From the NCBI RefSeq assembly GCF_019455385.1, contig NZ_JACOFR010000027.1, positions 1 through 64,000 on the forward strand: a stretch of 64,000 nucleotides of DNA. Direction: 5' to 3'. Below the pieces are notes generated by a model. That model was given only the letters and a program-made list of their open reading frames with translations, did no database searches and was not told where the DNA came from. A program made the translations under genes and the position numbers. The stretch comes from Bradyrhizobium sp. BR 10289 (GTDB lineage: Bacteria > Pseudomonadota > Alphaproteobacteria > Rhizobiales > Xanthobacteraceae). This document shows positions 1-8,140 of this stretch, one piece after another (the first letter of the stretch is position 1; each line of letters opens with the position of its first letter).

Positions 1-921
1 AAGGCCCAGCGCCCCTATCGCGGCGTGTTCCCGGTGGCGCCTACCATCTTCGACGAGCGCGGCGAGCTTGATCTGGAAGGCCAGCGCCGCTGTATCGATT
101 TCATGATCGACGCCGGCTCGCACGGAATCTGCATCCTCGCCAACTTCTCCGAGCAGTTCGTGCTGACCGATGCCGAGCGCGAAACCGTGATGCATGCGGT
201 GCTGGAGCATGTCGCGGGCCGGGTTCCCGTCATCGTTACCACCACCCATTTCAGTTCCGCCGTGTGCGCGGCGCGCAGCAAGCAGGCCGAAGCCGCCGGT
301 GCCGCCATGGTGATGGTGATGCCGCCCTATCACGGCGCGACCTTTCGCGTGCCCGAGAAGGGCATCGTCGAGTTCTTCAAGGTGCTCTCCGGCGCGATCA
401 ACATCCCCATCATGATCCAGGACGCGCCGGTGGCCGGCACGCCGCTGTCGGTCGACCTGCTGGCGCGTCTGTCCCGCGAGTTCGCCAACATCCGCTATTT
501 CAAGATCGAGGTGCCGGGCGCGGCCTCGAAACTGCGCAGCTTGATCGAGGCGGGCGGCAAGGACATCGAAGGCCCTTGGGACGGCGAGGAGGCGATCACG
601 CTGCTGGCCGATCTCGATGCCGGCGCCACCGGTGCGATGACCGGCGGCGGCTATCCCGACGGCATCCGCCAGATCATCGATCCCTATTTCGCCGGCGATC
701 GCGAAAAGGCGAAGGCCGCCTATGAGCGCTGGCTACCGCTGATCAACTACGAGAACCGCCAATGTGGCCTGATCGCCTGCAAGGCGATGATGCAGGCCGG
801 CGGCGTGATCAAGTCGGAGGCGGTGCGGCATCCGCTGCAGCCACTGCATCCGGCGACAAGGGCTGGGCTGCTGGAACTCGCCAAGGAGCGCGATGCGCTG
901 GCACTACGGTGGGGGAAGTAG
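1..921 (+). CDS. DapA-family (dihydrodipicolinate synthase/N-acetylneuraminate lyase-like) protein, 5' end cut by window
   Basis: The frame is open from the first base, so the true start lies just outside; 306 residues are visible against a usual family length near 300, so little is missing. It is a class I aldolase-type TIM barrel. The Schiff-base lysine is the K of the YFKIE motif (codon at 502-504), and an MPPY segment supplies the family tyrosine region. These enzymes condense or cleave 2-oxo acids, usually pyruvate, with an aldehyde; the substrate cannot be read here. It is probably not the housekeeping DapA, because it lies beside a peptide/amide uptake locus and is followed by repeats rather than lysine genes. 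It converges on the binding protein gene at 1191-2786. Confidence 0.85.
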   Translation, partial: KAQRPYRGVFPVAPTIFDERGELDLEGQRRCIDFMIDAGSHGICILANFSEQFVLTDAERETVMHAVLEHVAGRVPVIVTTTHFSSAVCAARSKQAEAAGAAMVMVMPPYHGATFRVPEKGIVEFFKVLSGAINIPIMIQDAPVAGTPLSVDLLARLSREFANIRYFKIEVPGAASKLRSLIEAGGKDIEGPWDGEEAITLLADLDAGATGAMTGGGYPDGIRQIIDPYFAGDREKAKAAYERWLPLINYENRQCGLIACKAMMQAGGVIKSEAVRHPLQPLHPATRAGLLELAKERDALALRWGK

Positions 922-950
922 CTCTCTCCGCCGTCATTCAGTCTCTCCGC

Positions 951-1037
951 CGTCATTGCGAGGAGCTCTTGTGACGAAGCAATCCAGGCTGCCTCCGCAG
1001 AAAGATTCTGGATTGCTTCGCTACGCTCGCAATGACG
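951..1037. repeat. Intergenic inverted repeat (CGTCATTGCGAG family)
   Basis: The left arm begins CGTCATTGCGAGGAGC and continues to GAAGCAATCCAG; the right arm CTGGATTGCTTCG...CGCAATGACG is its imperfect reverse complement. The unit would form a long hairpin in RNA from either strand. It sits between two convergent genes and could end transcription of both. Elements of this form are dispersed in Bradyrhizobium-type genomes (recalled, not checked). Confidence 0.8.
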
Positions 1038-1067
1038 TGGAGAATGATGTGCTCCACGCACTGACAT

Positions 1068-1156
1068 CGTAGGGTGGGCAAAGGCGCGTAGCGCCGTGCC
1101 CACGATCTTTTTCCTCAGCGACGGTGGTGGGCACGCTTCGCTTTGCCCACCCTACG
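1068..1156. repeat. Intergenic inverted repeat (CGTAGGGTGGGCAAAG family)
   Basis: CGTAGGGTGGGCAAAG at the left end is matched by CTTTGCCCACCCTACG at the right end. An inner pair, GCGCCGTGCCCAC with GTGGGCACGC, extends the hairpin. This second, unrelated repeat follows the first in the same convergent intergenic region. Confidence 0.8.
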
Positions 1157-1190
1157 GCACCGTGCGTGCTACAGCACTGTGCTCGCCCCC

Positions 1191-2786
1191 TCACTCCACC
1201 CCGATCGTCGTCAGGTCCTGGAACCAGTGCTGCGCCTGCACGAACTGCTTGATCTTCGGCGACAGCGCGTGCGGGTTGGTGTCGTGAACGACCCAGACCA
1301 GCACGGCGTCGTCGACGATCAGCGCATGTGCCTGCGCGATCAGCTCGTCTTGCTTGGCGGTATCAAACGTCTGCTTGGCCTCGTTGATCAGCGCGTCGAC
1401 CTTCGGGTTCTTGTAGCCGCCCCAGTTGACGCCGACAGGCGCGATCTGGTCCGAGGCGAAGAAGCGAACGATGGCGTAGAGCGGATCGGACGTGACATAG
1501 GCGATGTTGTTGGCGGTAATGCCGGCGTTCATCTCGTCGGCCGCGCCCTTGCGCCAATGCGTGTAGAGCGTCTCGAGCTCGACCACCTTGAAGTCGATGT
1601 CGATGCCGATTTCTTTAAAACTCTGCTGCAGGAATTCGTTCATCGGCAGCGACAGCATCTGGCCGGTGCCGCCCTGTGCGATGATGAAGGTGGTCTTCAG
1701 CGGCTTTGCCTTGGAATAACCGGCCTCTTCGACCAGCTTCTTGGCAGCCGCCAGATCATACTTCAGCTCAAAGCTCGGCTTGCCGAACCACGGGCTCGAC
1801 GGGTCGACCTGGCCCTTGGCGGGCTTTGCCAGTCCATTCATCAGGCCGACGACCTCGTCGCGATTGATGGCGAGGTTCAGCGCCTTGCGCAGGCGGATGT
1901 CGGTCCAGGGCGAGCCCGGCAGCACGCTGAGATGATAGTTCCAGACATGCGGCGTGACGTTGTCGACCAGCTTCATGCCGGCGGCCTTCAGCTGCGGCAC
2001 GGCATCCGGCGCGGGCGTCTCGATCAGGTCCACTTGTCCGGCGAGCAGCGCATTGGTGCGCGTCAGCGCTTCCGGCATCGGCACCAGCACGATCTTGTCG
2101 ACCTTTGGAATGCGCTTCTTGTTCCAATAGTCCGGGTTTTTCGAAAGCTCGGCGAGCTCGCGCGGCACCAGTTTCGTCAATTTGAACGGGCCGGTGCCCG
2201 AAGGCTGGCTCGCGAACTTGTCCCAGTCCTTGCCGAGCTTTTCATATTGCGCCGGGCTCGAGACCAGGAACCACAGCATCTGATAGGGAAAGAAGGAATC
2301 GATCGTCTTGGTGGTGATCTCCACGGTGGAATCGTCGATCTTGGCGTAGCTCGCGACTGAGGGGAGGCGGGTCTTCACCTGCGCGCTCTGCCGCTTGTCG
2401 AATTGTGGCGCCTGGTCGTTGAGCACCTTGTCGAGATTCCAGATCACCGCGTCGGCATTGAAATCGCTGCCGTCGTGAAACTTCACGCCCTTGCGCAAAG
2501 TGAAGCGCCACTTCGTCTTGTCGGCGTCATCCACCTTCCATTCGGTGGCGAGGCCCGGCACCAGCTTGCCCGGCCGGTCGGCAACGTCCATCTCCCACGC
2601 GACCAGCGGATCGTAGATCGTATAGGCCGTGAACTGATAGGCGCCGGCGCCGCGATCGGGCTGGCCCGTCGTCAGCGGAATGTCCGCCATCGAGATGCCG
2701 TAGCGTACCACCGTTTCGGCGCGCGCCGACAGTGCGGAAACCGCCAGCGTAAGCATGGCGAGACAGGTCGTTAATCGGATACGCAT
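1191..2786 (-). CDS. ABC transporter substrate-binding protein, family 5 (oligopeptide/dipeptide type)
   Basis: Periplasmic solute receptor of 531 residues. The chosen start (ATG, 2784-2786) gives a clean signal peptide ending in SARA, and a GGGAGC ribosome site lies about ten bases upstream; the longer open frame has no signal peptide at its start. Family-5 features include GLATEWKVDD, the GVKFHDGS segment near residue 100 and an NADAVIWNLDKV helix. It is closely similar to the divergent binding protein at 2985-4643 (shared stretches such as PGLATEWKVDDADKTKW), so the two are paralogues likely served by one permease set. No permease follows on this strand. Ligand unknown; amides or modified peptides are possible given the neighbouring amidase. 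Confidence 0.9.
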   Translation of the reverse strand: MRIRLTTCLAMLTLAVSALSARAETVVRYGISMADIPLTTGQPDRGAGAYQFTAYTIYDPLVAWEMDVADRPGKLVPGLATEWKVDDADKTKWRFTLRKGVKFHDGSDFNADAVIWNLDKVLNDQAPQFDKRQSAQVKTRLPSVASYAKIDDSTVEITTKTIDSFFPYQMLWFLVSSPAQYEKLGKDWDKFASQPSGTGPFKLTKLVPRELAELSKNPDYWNKKRIPKVDKIVLVPMPEALTRTNALLAGQVDLIETPAPDAVPQLKAAGMKLVDNVTPHVWNYHLSVLPGSPWTDIRLRKALNLAINRDEVVGLMNGLAKPAKGQVDPSSPWFGKPSFELKYDLAAAKKLVEEAGYSKAKPLKTTFIIAQGGTGQMLSLPMNEFLQQSFKEIGIDIDFKVVELETLYTHWRKGAADEMNAGITANNIAYVTSDPLYAIVRFFASDQIAPVGVNWGGYKNPKVDALINEAKQTFDTAKQDELIAQAHALIVDDAVLVWVVHDTNPHALSPKIKQFVQAQHWFQDLTTIGVE

Positions 2787-2920
2787 GGCCCAAAGCTCCC
2801 AGGGAAAATCGGGGCGAAACTTGCAAGCTTGATGCCAGAATAGGCAGTGCGTTGCTCGCGCCTGCGCCCGATCACAAGGACTTGTCGCCGCAGGGGCAAT
2901 TTGCAGAAAAAGTTTCTCCT

Positions 2921-2936
2921 TGGCATAGCCATTGCA
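2921..2936 (+). promoter_or_regulatory. Candidate sigma-54 (RpoN) -24/-12 promoter
   Basis: TGGCAT-N5-TTGCA matches the sigma-54 consensus TGGCAC-N5-TTGC, with GG and GC at the required spacing and only the sixth base differing. It lies 48 bases before the ATG of the binding protein at 2985, so transcription would start near 2947. A direct repeat of ATTGCAT (2931-2937 and 2941-2947, one helical turn apart) overlaps the -12 element. No clear NtrC-type palindrome is visible upstream. Inferred role: nitrogen or other enhancer-dependent control of the operon. Confidence 0.55.
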
Positions 2937-2984
2937 TACGATTGCATCAAAATTAATCATGTAAGCCGGAAAAGGACTGAGGTA

Positions 2985-4643
2985 ATGCTTATCAAGAAAA
3001 ACATGACCCGCGCGGCGCTGATCGCGCTTCTAGCGCTCGGCAGTGCGGCCGCGTGGCCACGCGTGGCGAGTGCTGAAACCGTGCTGCGCATCGGCATGAC
3101 CGCTGCCGATATTCCGCGCACGCTGGGCCAGCCGGATCAGGGTTTTGAGGGCAACCGCTTCACCGGCCTCACGATGTATGACGCGCTGACCGGCTGGGAT
3201 CTCTCCTCTGCCGACAAGCCGAGCGTCGTGATCCCCGGCCTTGCCACCGAGTGGAAGGTGGATGATGCCGATAAGACCAAATGGACCTTCAAGCTGCGCC
3301 CCGGCGTCACCTTCCATGACGGCTCGCCGTTCAACGCGGACGCCGTGGTGTGGAATGTCGACAAGGTGCTGAAGCAGGATGCGCCGCAATTCGACGCCAG
3401 CCAGGTCGGCGTCACGGCCTCGCGCATGCCAACGCTGGCCTCCGCCAAGAAGATCGACGACATGACCGTCGAGCTCACCACCAAGGAGCCCGACAGCTTC
3501 CTGCCGATCAACCTCACCAACCTGTTCATGGCGAGCCCGGCGAAGTGGCAGGCCTTCTACGACAAGGCCGAAGGCGCCGATGCCAAGGCGAAGTCGCAGG
3601 CCGCCTGGACCGCGTTCGCCAAGGACGCCTCGGGCACCGGCCCGTGGAAGATGGCGAGCTTCACGCCGCGCGAACGGCTCGAGCTGGTGAAGAACGCGAG
3701 CTATTGGGACAAGGCCCGCGTGCCCAAGGTCGACAAGATGGTGCTGCTGCCGATGCCGGAAGCCAATGCCCGCACCGCGGCGCTGCTGTCCGGCCAGGTC
3801 GATTGGGTCGAGGCGCCGGCACCGGATGCGCTGCCCGAGCTCAAGCAGCGCGGCTTCAAGCTCTACGCCAACGAGCAGCCGCATGTCTGGCCCTGGCAGT
3901 TCTCGCGCATCGAAGGCTCGCCCTGGAACGACATCCGCGTGCGTAAGGCCGCCAACCTCTGCGTCGACCGCGAAGGCCTCAAGGACGGATTGCTCGCCGG
4001 CCTGATGGTGCCGGCGACCGGCACTTTCGAGCCCGGCCATCCCTGGCGCGGCAAGCCGACCTTCGAGATCAAGTATGACAAGGCGGCGGCGCAAAAGCTG
4101 ATGCAGGAGGCCGGCTTCGGTCCGAACAAGAAGCTGACGGTGAAGATCCAGACGTCGGCGTCGGGCTCCGGTCAGATGCAGCCGCTGCCGATGAACGAAT
4201 ATCTCCAGCAGGCCCTCGCCGAATGCTATTTCGACGTGAAGCTCGACGTCATCGAGTGGAACACGCTGTTCACCAACTGGCGCCGCGGCGCCAAGGACCC
4301 CAGCGCCAACGGCTCGAATGCGACCAACGTCACCTATGCGGCGATGGACCCATTCTTCGCGCTGGTGCGCTTCCTGCAGTCGAGCATGGCGCCGCCGGTC
4401 TCGAACAATTGGGGCTTCATCAACGATCCCAAATTCGACGAGCTGGTGAAGAAGGCGCGGCAGACCTTCGATCCCGCCGCGCGTGACGCCGCGCTCGCCG
4501 AGCTGCACGCAGCCTCCGTCGACGACGCCGCCTTCCTCTACGTCGCCCACGACGTCGGCCCCCGCGCGATGAGCCCGAAGGTGACGGGTGTCGTTCAGCC
4601 GAAGAGCTGGTTCATCGACTTCTCGCTGGTGTCGATGCAGTAG
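2985..4643 (+). CDS. ABC transporter substrate-binding protein, family 5, first gene of amide/peptide uptake operon
   Basis: Periplasmic receptor of 552 residues with a signal peptide ending around SAETV. The ATG at 2985 is preceded by GGACTGAGG; an internal ATG at 3003 is the alternative start. Family-5 landmarks are the GLATEWKVDD and GVTFHDGSPFNADAVVWN segments and a C-terminal PKSWFIDF end. It is a paralogue of the divergent binding protein at 1191-2786. A long inverted repeat separates it from the permease genes, a common way to leave the binding protein transcript more abundant than downstream messages. The sigma-54-like site lies just upstream. Confidence 0.92.
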   Translation: MLIKKNMTRAALIALLALGSAAAWPRVASAETVLRIGMTAADIPRTLGQPDQGFEGNRFTGLTMYDALTGWDLSSADKPSVVIPGLATEWKVDDADKTKWTFKLRPGVTFHDGSPFNADAVVWNVDKVLKQDAPQFDASQVGVTASRMPTLASAKKIDDMTVELTTKEPDSFLPINLTNLFMASPAKWQAFYDKAEGADAKAKSQAAWTAFAKDASGTGPWKMASFTPRERLELVKNASYWDKARVPKVDKMVLLPMPEANARTAALLSGQVDWVEAPAPDALPELKQRGFKLYANEQPHVWPWQFSRIEGSPWNDIRVRKAANLCVDREGLKDGLLAGLMVPATGTFEPGHPWRGKPTFEIKYDKAAAQKLMQEAGFGPNKKLTVKIQTSASGSGQMQPLPMNEYLQQALAECYFDVKLDVIEWNTLFTNWRRGAKDPSANGSNATNVTYAAMDPFFALVRFLQSSMAPPVSNNWGFINDPKFDELVKKARQTFDPAARDAALAELHAASVDDAAFLYVAHDVGPRAMSPKVTGVVQPKSWFIDFSLVSMQ

Positions 4644-4665
4644 TTGATCGCAACGTACTCGGTGC

Positions 4666-4825
4666 ACCCTCTCCCCTTTGTGGGAGAGGGTGGCTTCGCG
4701 TTAGCGAAGCCGGGTGAGGGGTCTCTCTCCGCGAACTCCTCTCTTTCACATTTGAACGTCTGTATCCGCGGACAGAGACCCCTCATCCGGCGCTTCGCGC
4801 CACCTTCTCCCACAAGGGGAGAAGG
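4666..4825. repeat. Long intra-operonic inverted repeat (CCCTCTCCCC/GTGAGGGGT family)
   Basis: About 160 bases: CACCCTCTCCCCTTTGTGGG...CGGGTGAGGGGT at the left is mirrored by ACCCCTCATCCGG...CCCACAAGGGGAGAAGG at the right. It sits between the binding protein and the first permease gene, and its purine-rich right end lies about 17 bases before the permease GTG. It belongs to the same loose family as the units at 6743-6870 and 32493-32610. Confidence 0.8.
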
Positions 4826-4842
4826 GAAGAAAAAGAAACAAC

Positions 4843-5796
4843 GTGCTCGCCTATATCGCCAGACGCATCGTCTATGTCATTCCGATCGTCATCAGCGTGG
4901 CGCTGGTGTGCTTTCTGCTCGTGCACATCACGCCGGGCGATCCGCTCGTCGCGGTGCTCCCCGCCGATGCCTCGCAGGAGCTCGCCGCGCAGCTGCGCGC
5001 CGCCTATGGCTTTGACCGCCCGCTGCCGGTGCAGTTCGGGCTTTGGCTGCTGCGCGCCCTGCATGGCGATCTCGGCAATTCCATCGCGACGGGGCGGCCC
5101 GTGCTCGCCGAGGTCATGCGCGCGGTCGGCAATACCGTCACGCTGGCGATTGCGGCCGCCCTCATCGGCTTCACCATGGGCATCCTGCTCGGCCTGATCG
5201 CCGGCTATTTCCGCGAGACCTGGATCGACAAGGTCGCGACCTCCTTTGCCATCGCCGGCGTCTCCGTGCCGCATTACTGGCTCGGCATGGTGATGGTCAT
5301 CATCTTCTCGGTGCAGCTCAACTGGCTGCCCGCGGTCGGCGCCGGCCCCAATGGCTCCAACTCCTGGGCCTGGGACTGGGCGCACCTGCAATATCTCGTG
5401 CTGCCGGCGATCACGACCTCGGTGATTCCCATGGGCATCGTCACCCGCACCGTGCGCGCGCTCACCGGAGACATCCTCAGCCAGGATTTCGTCGAAGCCT
5501 TGCGCGCAAAGGGCCTGCATGAGCGAGGGGTGTTCCGTCACGTCATCAAGAATGCCGCGCCCACTGCGCTCGCGGTGATGGGATTGCAGCTCGGTTACAT
5601 GCTCGGCGGCTCGATCCTGATCGAAACCGTGTTCTCCTGGCCGGGCTCCGGCTTCCTGCTGAACTCCGCGATCTTCCAGCGCGACTTGCCGCTCTTGCAG
5701 GGCACGATCCTGATCCTGGCGCTGTTCTTCGTCTTCCTCAATCTGCTGGTCGACATCGCGCAAGCCGCGATCGATCCGCGCATCAAGCGGGGCTAG
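4843..5796 (+). CDS. Oligopeptide-type ABC transporter permease (DppB/OppB family)
   Basis: Inner-membrane permease of 317 residues with an N-terminal membrane segment (YIARRIVYVIPIVISVALV), the family PGDP motif near residue 32, and about six membrane spans. The EAA-type loop that docks the ATPase is seen as EALRAKGL...RHVIKNAAP. GTG start; the purine-rich end of the upstream repeat is the nearest ribosome-site-like sequence. The gene is followed two bases later by the second permease, with which it forms the heterodimeric channel. Confidence 0.93.
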   Translation: MLAYIARRIVYVIPIVISVALVCFLLVHITPGDPLVAVLPADASQELAAQLRAAYGFDRPLPVQFGLWLLRALHGDLGNSIATGRPVLAEVMRAVGNTVTLAIAAALIGFTMGILLGLIAGYFRETWIDKVATSFAIAGVSVPHYWLGMVMVIIFSVQLNWLPAVGAGPNGSNSWAWDWAHLQYLVLPAITTSVIPMGIVTRTVRALTGDILSQDFVEALRAKGLHERGVFRHVIKNAAPTALAVMGLQLGYMLGGSILIETVFSWPGSGFLLNSAIFQRDLPLLQGTILILALFFVFLNLLVDIAQAAIDPRIKRG

Positions 5797-5798
5797 CG

Positions 5799-6701
5799 AT
5801 GAGCGAGCTTCCGTTGTCCGCCACCGCCGACGCCGCGCTCCAGGCCGCACCTGCGACCAAGGCGCGCGGCTATTGGGCGACTGTCGGCCGCCGCATCATG
5901 CGCGACAAGGTCAGCATCGCCTGCGCGCTCGTGCTGATCCTGATCTTCCTCTCCGCGATCCTCGCGCCATGGCTGGGCCTCGAAGATCCCTACAAGGGCT
6001 CGATGATCCGCCGCCTGCGCCACATCGGCACGGTTGGATATCCACTAGGCACCGACGAGCTCGGCCGCGACATGCTGGCGCGGCTGATCTATGGCGGACG
6101 GCTGTCGCTCGTGATCGGCATCCTGCCGGTGATCCTCGCCTTCTGCATCGGCACTTCGCTCGGCCTCGTCGCCGGCTATGTCGGCGGCAAGCTCAACACC
6201 GCGATCATGCGCACGATCGACGTGTTCTACGCCTTCCCCTCGGTGCTGCTCGCGATCGCGATCTCCGGCGCGCTGGGGGCCGGCATTCTCAACTCCATCG
6301 TGTCGCTGACCGTCGTGTTCGTGCCGCAGATCACCCGCGTCGCTGAAAGCGTCACCACAGGCGTGCGCAACATGGATTTCGTCGAGGCCGCGCGCGCCTC
6401 CGGCGCGGGGCCCTTCACCATCATGCGGGTGCATATCCTGGGTAACGTGCTGGGCGCGATCTTCGTCTATGCCACCAGTCTCATCTCGGTCTCGATGATT
6501 TTGGCGGCGGGTCTCTCCTTCCTCGGCCTCGGCACCAAGCCGCCGGAGCCGGAATGGGGCTTGATGCTGAACACGCTGCGCACCGCGATCTACGTCAATC
6601 CCTGGGTCGCAGCATTGCCCGGCGCGATGATCTTCGCGGTCTCGATCTGCTTCAACCTGCTCTCGGACGGTCTGCGCAGCGCCATGGACATCAGGAATTG
6701 A
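5799..6701 (+). CDS. Oligopeptide-type ABC transporter permease (DppC/OppC family)
   Basis: 300-residue inner-membrane permease with a cytoplasmic N-terminus, a first span near residues 45-65, the PLGTDELGRDM segment typical of DppC proteins, and an EAA loop reading EAARASGAGP. ATG start two bases after the DppB-type stop. It pairs with the preceding permease. A further inverted repeat separates it from the ATPase gene at 6885. Confidence 0.93.
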   Translation: MSELPLSATADAALQAAPATKARGYWATVGRRIMRDKVSIACALVLILIFLSAILAPWLGLEDPYKGSMIRRLRHIGTVGYPLGTDELGRDMLARLIYGGRLSLVIGILPVILAFCIGTSLGLVAGYVGGKLNTAIMRTIDVFYAFPSVLLAIAISGALGAGILNSIVSLTVVFVPQITRVAESVTTGVRNMDFVEAARASGAGPFTIMRVHILGNVLGAIFVYATSLISVSMILAAGLSFLGLGTKPPEPEWGLMLNTLRTAIYVNPWVAALPGAMIFAVSICFNLLSDGLRSAMDIRN

Positions 6702-6742
6702 GATGATGAGAGAGATTCTGGTCGCGGCGATGTTGGTGCGAC

Positions 6743-6870
6743 ACCTCTCCCGAAGGGAGAGGTCGGATTGCATCGTAAGATGCAATCCGGGTGAGGGGTT
6801 CCGCTCTATCGAGTTTGCCGCGCCCCCTCACCCGCGCCTTCGGCGCGACCTCTCCCCGATGGGGAGAGGT
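6743..6870. repeat. Intra-operonic inverted repeat (ACCTCTCCC/GGGAGAGGT family)
   Basis: ACCTCTCCCGAAGGGAGAGGT at the left is itself a hairpin, CGGGTGAGGGG in the middle pairs with CCCCTCACCCG, and a second hairpin ACCTCTCCCCGATGGGGAGAGGT closes the unit. It lies between the second permease and the ATPase gene and ends 14 bases before the ATPase ATG, so folding could affect both mRNA stability and ribosome access. Confidence 0.8.
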
Positions 6871-6884
6871 GGGAGATCGCCGCG

Positions 6885-7946
6885 ATGACCGAGACCGCGA
6901 CATCCGTTGAAATGCTGGAGCCCGTCGAGGACGTCGGCGGCGTCGCGCAGCCGCTGCTGCAGGTCAACGGCCTCACCAAACACTTCCCGGTGCGCGGCGG
7001 CCTGTTCACCGCCAAGCGCACCGTGCGGGCCGTCGACAACGTCACCTTCTCCGTCGCCAAGGGCGAGACTGTCGGCATTGTCGGCGAGTCCGGCTGCGGC
7101 AAGTCCACCACCGCGCGCCTCTTGATGCATCTGATGCCGCGCGATGACGGCGACATCATCTATGACGGCATGACCGTCGGCCAGGCGCTGAGCCTGCGCG
7201 AGCTGCGCCGCGGCATGCAGATGGTGTTTCAGGATTCCTACGCCTCGCTCAATCCGCGCCTGACGATCGAGGAATCCATCGCTTTCGGCCCCAAGGTCCA
7301 CGGCATGGCCGACGGCACGGCACGCGCCCTGGCGCGCGAGCTGCTCGGCAAGGTGGGCCTGCGCCCGGAAAACTTCGCCAACCGCTATCCGCACGAGATC
7401 TCCGGCGGCCAGCGCCAGCGCGTCAACATCGCGCGCGCGCTGGCGCTGTCGCCGCGGCTGGTGATCCTGGATGAAGCCGTCTCCGCGCTCGACAAATCCG
7501 TCGAGGCGCAGGTGCTCAATCTGCTCGATGACCTCAAGCGCGAGTTCGGCCTGACCTATCTCTTCATCAGCCACGACCTCAATGTCGTCCGCTACATCTC
7601 GGACCGTGTGCTGGTGATGTATCTCGGCGAGGTCGTCGAGCTCGGCCCGGTCGACCAGGTCTGGGACGCGCCTGCGCATCCCTACACGCGTGCGCTGCTG
7701 GCTGCGATGCCGTCCTCCGATCCGGACAGGCGCACGGAAGAACCGCCGATCACCGGCGATCCGCCAAATCCGATCGATCCGCCGTCCGAGTGCCGCTTCC
7801 ACACCCGTTGTCCGTTTGCGGAGCCGCTCTGCGCAAATGCGACACCAAAGCTCACGGCGCTGGATAGAATGGGCCACGAGGCCGCGTGCTACATGGCTAT
7901 ACCGGGATCAGGCCATAGCCGCGCGCCCGCAGGGGAAACAGCATGA
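6885..7946 (+). CDS. Oligopeptide-type ABC transporter ATP-binding protein (DppF/OppF family)
   Basis: 353 residues. Walker A is GESGCGKST (residues 67-75), the signature is SGGQRQR, Walker B is LVILDEAVSALD, and the switch histidine is in FISHDL. The C-terminal oligopeptide-transporter extension carries the Cys-containing RFHTRCPFAEPLC segment. It drives the permease pair encoded just upstream. Its stop overlaps the ATG of the AtzG-like gene by four bases (ATGA), indicating translational coupling. Confidence 0.94.
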   Translation: MTETATSVEMLEPVEDVGGVAQPLLQVNGLTKHFPVRGGLFTAKRTVRAVDNVTFSVAKGETVGIVGESGCGKSTTARLLMHLMPRDDGDIIYDGMTVGQALSLRELRRGMQMVFQDSYASLNPRLTIEESIAFGPKVHGMADGTARALARELLGKVGLRPENFANRYPHEISGGQRQRVNIARALALSPRLVILDEAVSALDKSVEAQVLNLLDDLKREFGLTYLFISHDLNVVRYISDRVLVMYLGEVVELGPVDQVWDAPAHPYTRALLAAMPSSDPDRRTEEPPITGDPPNPIDPPSECRFHTRCPFAEPLCANATPKLTALDRMGHEAACYMAIPGSGHSRAPAGETA

Positions 7947-8140
7947 CAAGACCGACTCCGAAAGAGATCAAGCCGATCGCGCAAGTTGCGGGCGTTCCCG
8001 TCGATGACGAGATCGCAACGCGCATCTCCAATTCCATAGGACCGGCCTTCGAAGTTTTTGCGGCCATTGCCGGCACGCTGCCCTTCGACCTCGAGCCCGC
8101 ATCCTACGTGGTTGCGCAGACGACGAAGGTGTCGAAATGA
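7943..8140 (+). CDS. AtzG-like (DUF4089) small amidase subunit
   Basis: A 65-residue protein with the pattern of AtzG-like proteins: a helical core and a conserved C-terminal FDLEPASYV-type segment. In the 1-carboxybiuret hydrolase AtzEG, AtzG is a small GatC-like partner that stabilises the amidase AtzE. Here it overlaps the upstream ATPase by four bases and the downstream amidase by four bases, which fits a 1:1 partner of that amidase. Assignment is by resemblance and position; no catalytic residues are expected. Confidence 0.75.
   Translation: MTRPTPKEIKPIAQVAGVPVDDEIATRISNSIGPAFEVFAAIAGTLPFDLEPASYVVAQTTKVSK

Noticed and set aside
3030..4667. A 545-residue minus-strand frame and similar long antisense frames at 1143-2360 and 17061-18737
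   Set aside because: Each lies over a well-supported gene on the other strand and is rich in Arg, Gly, His and Asp from reversed codons.
4666..4825. Repeats as a CRISPR array
   Set aside because: Each unit is a single inverted repeat, with no regularly spaced direct repeats and no cas genes.
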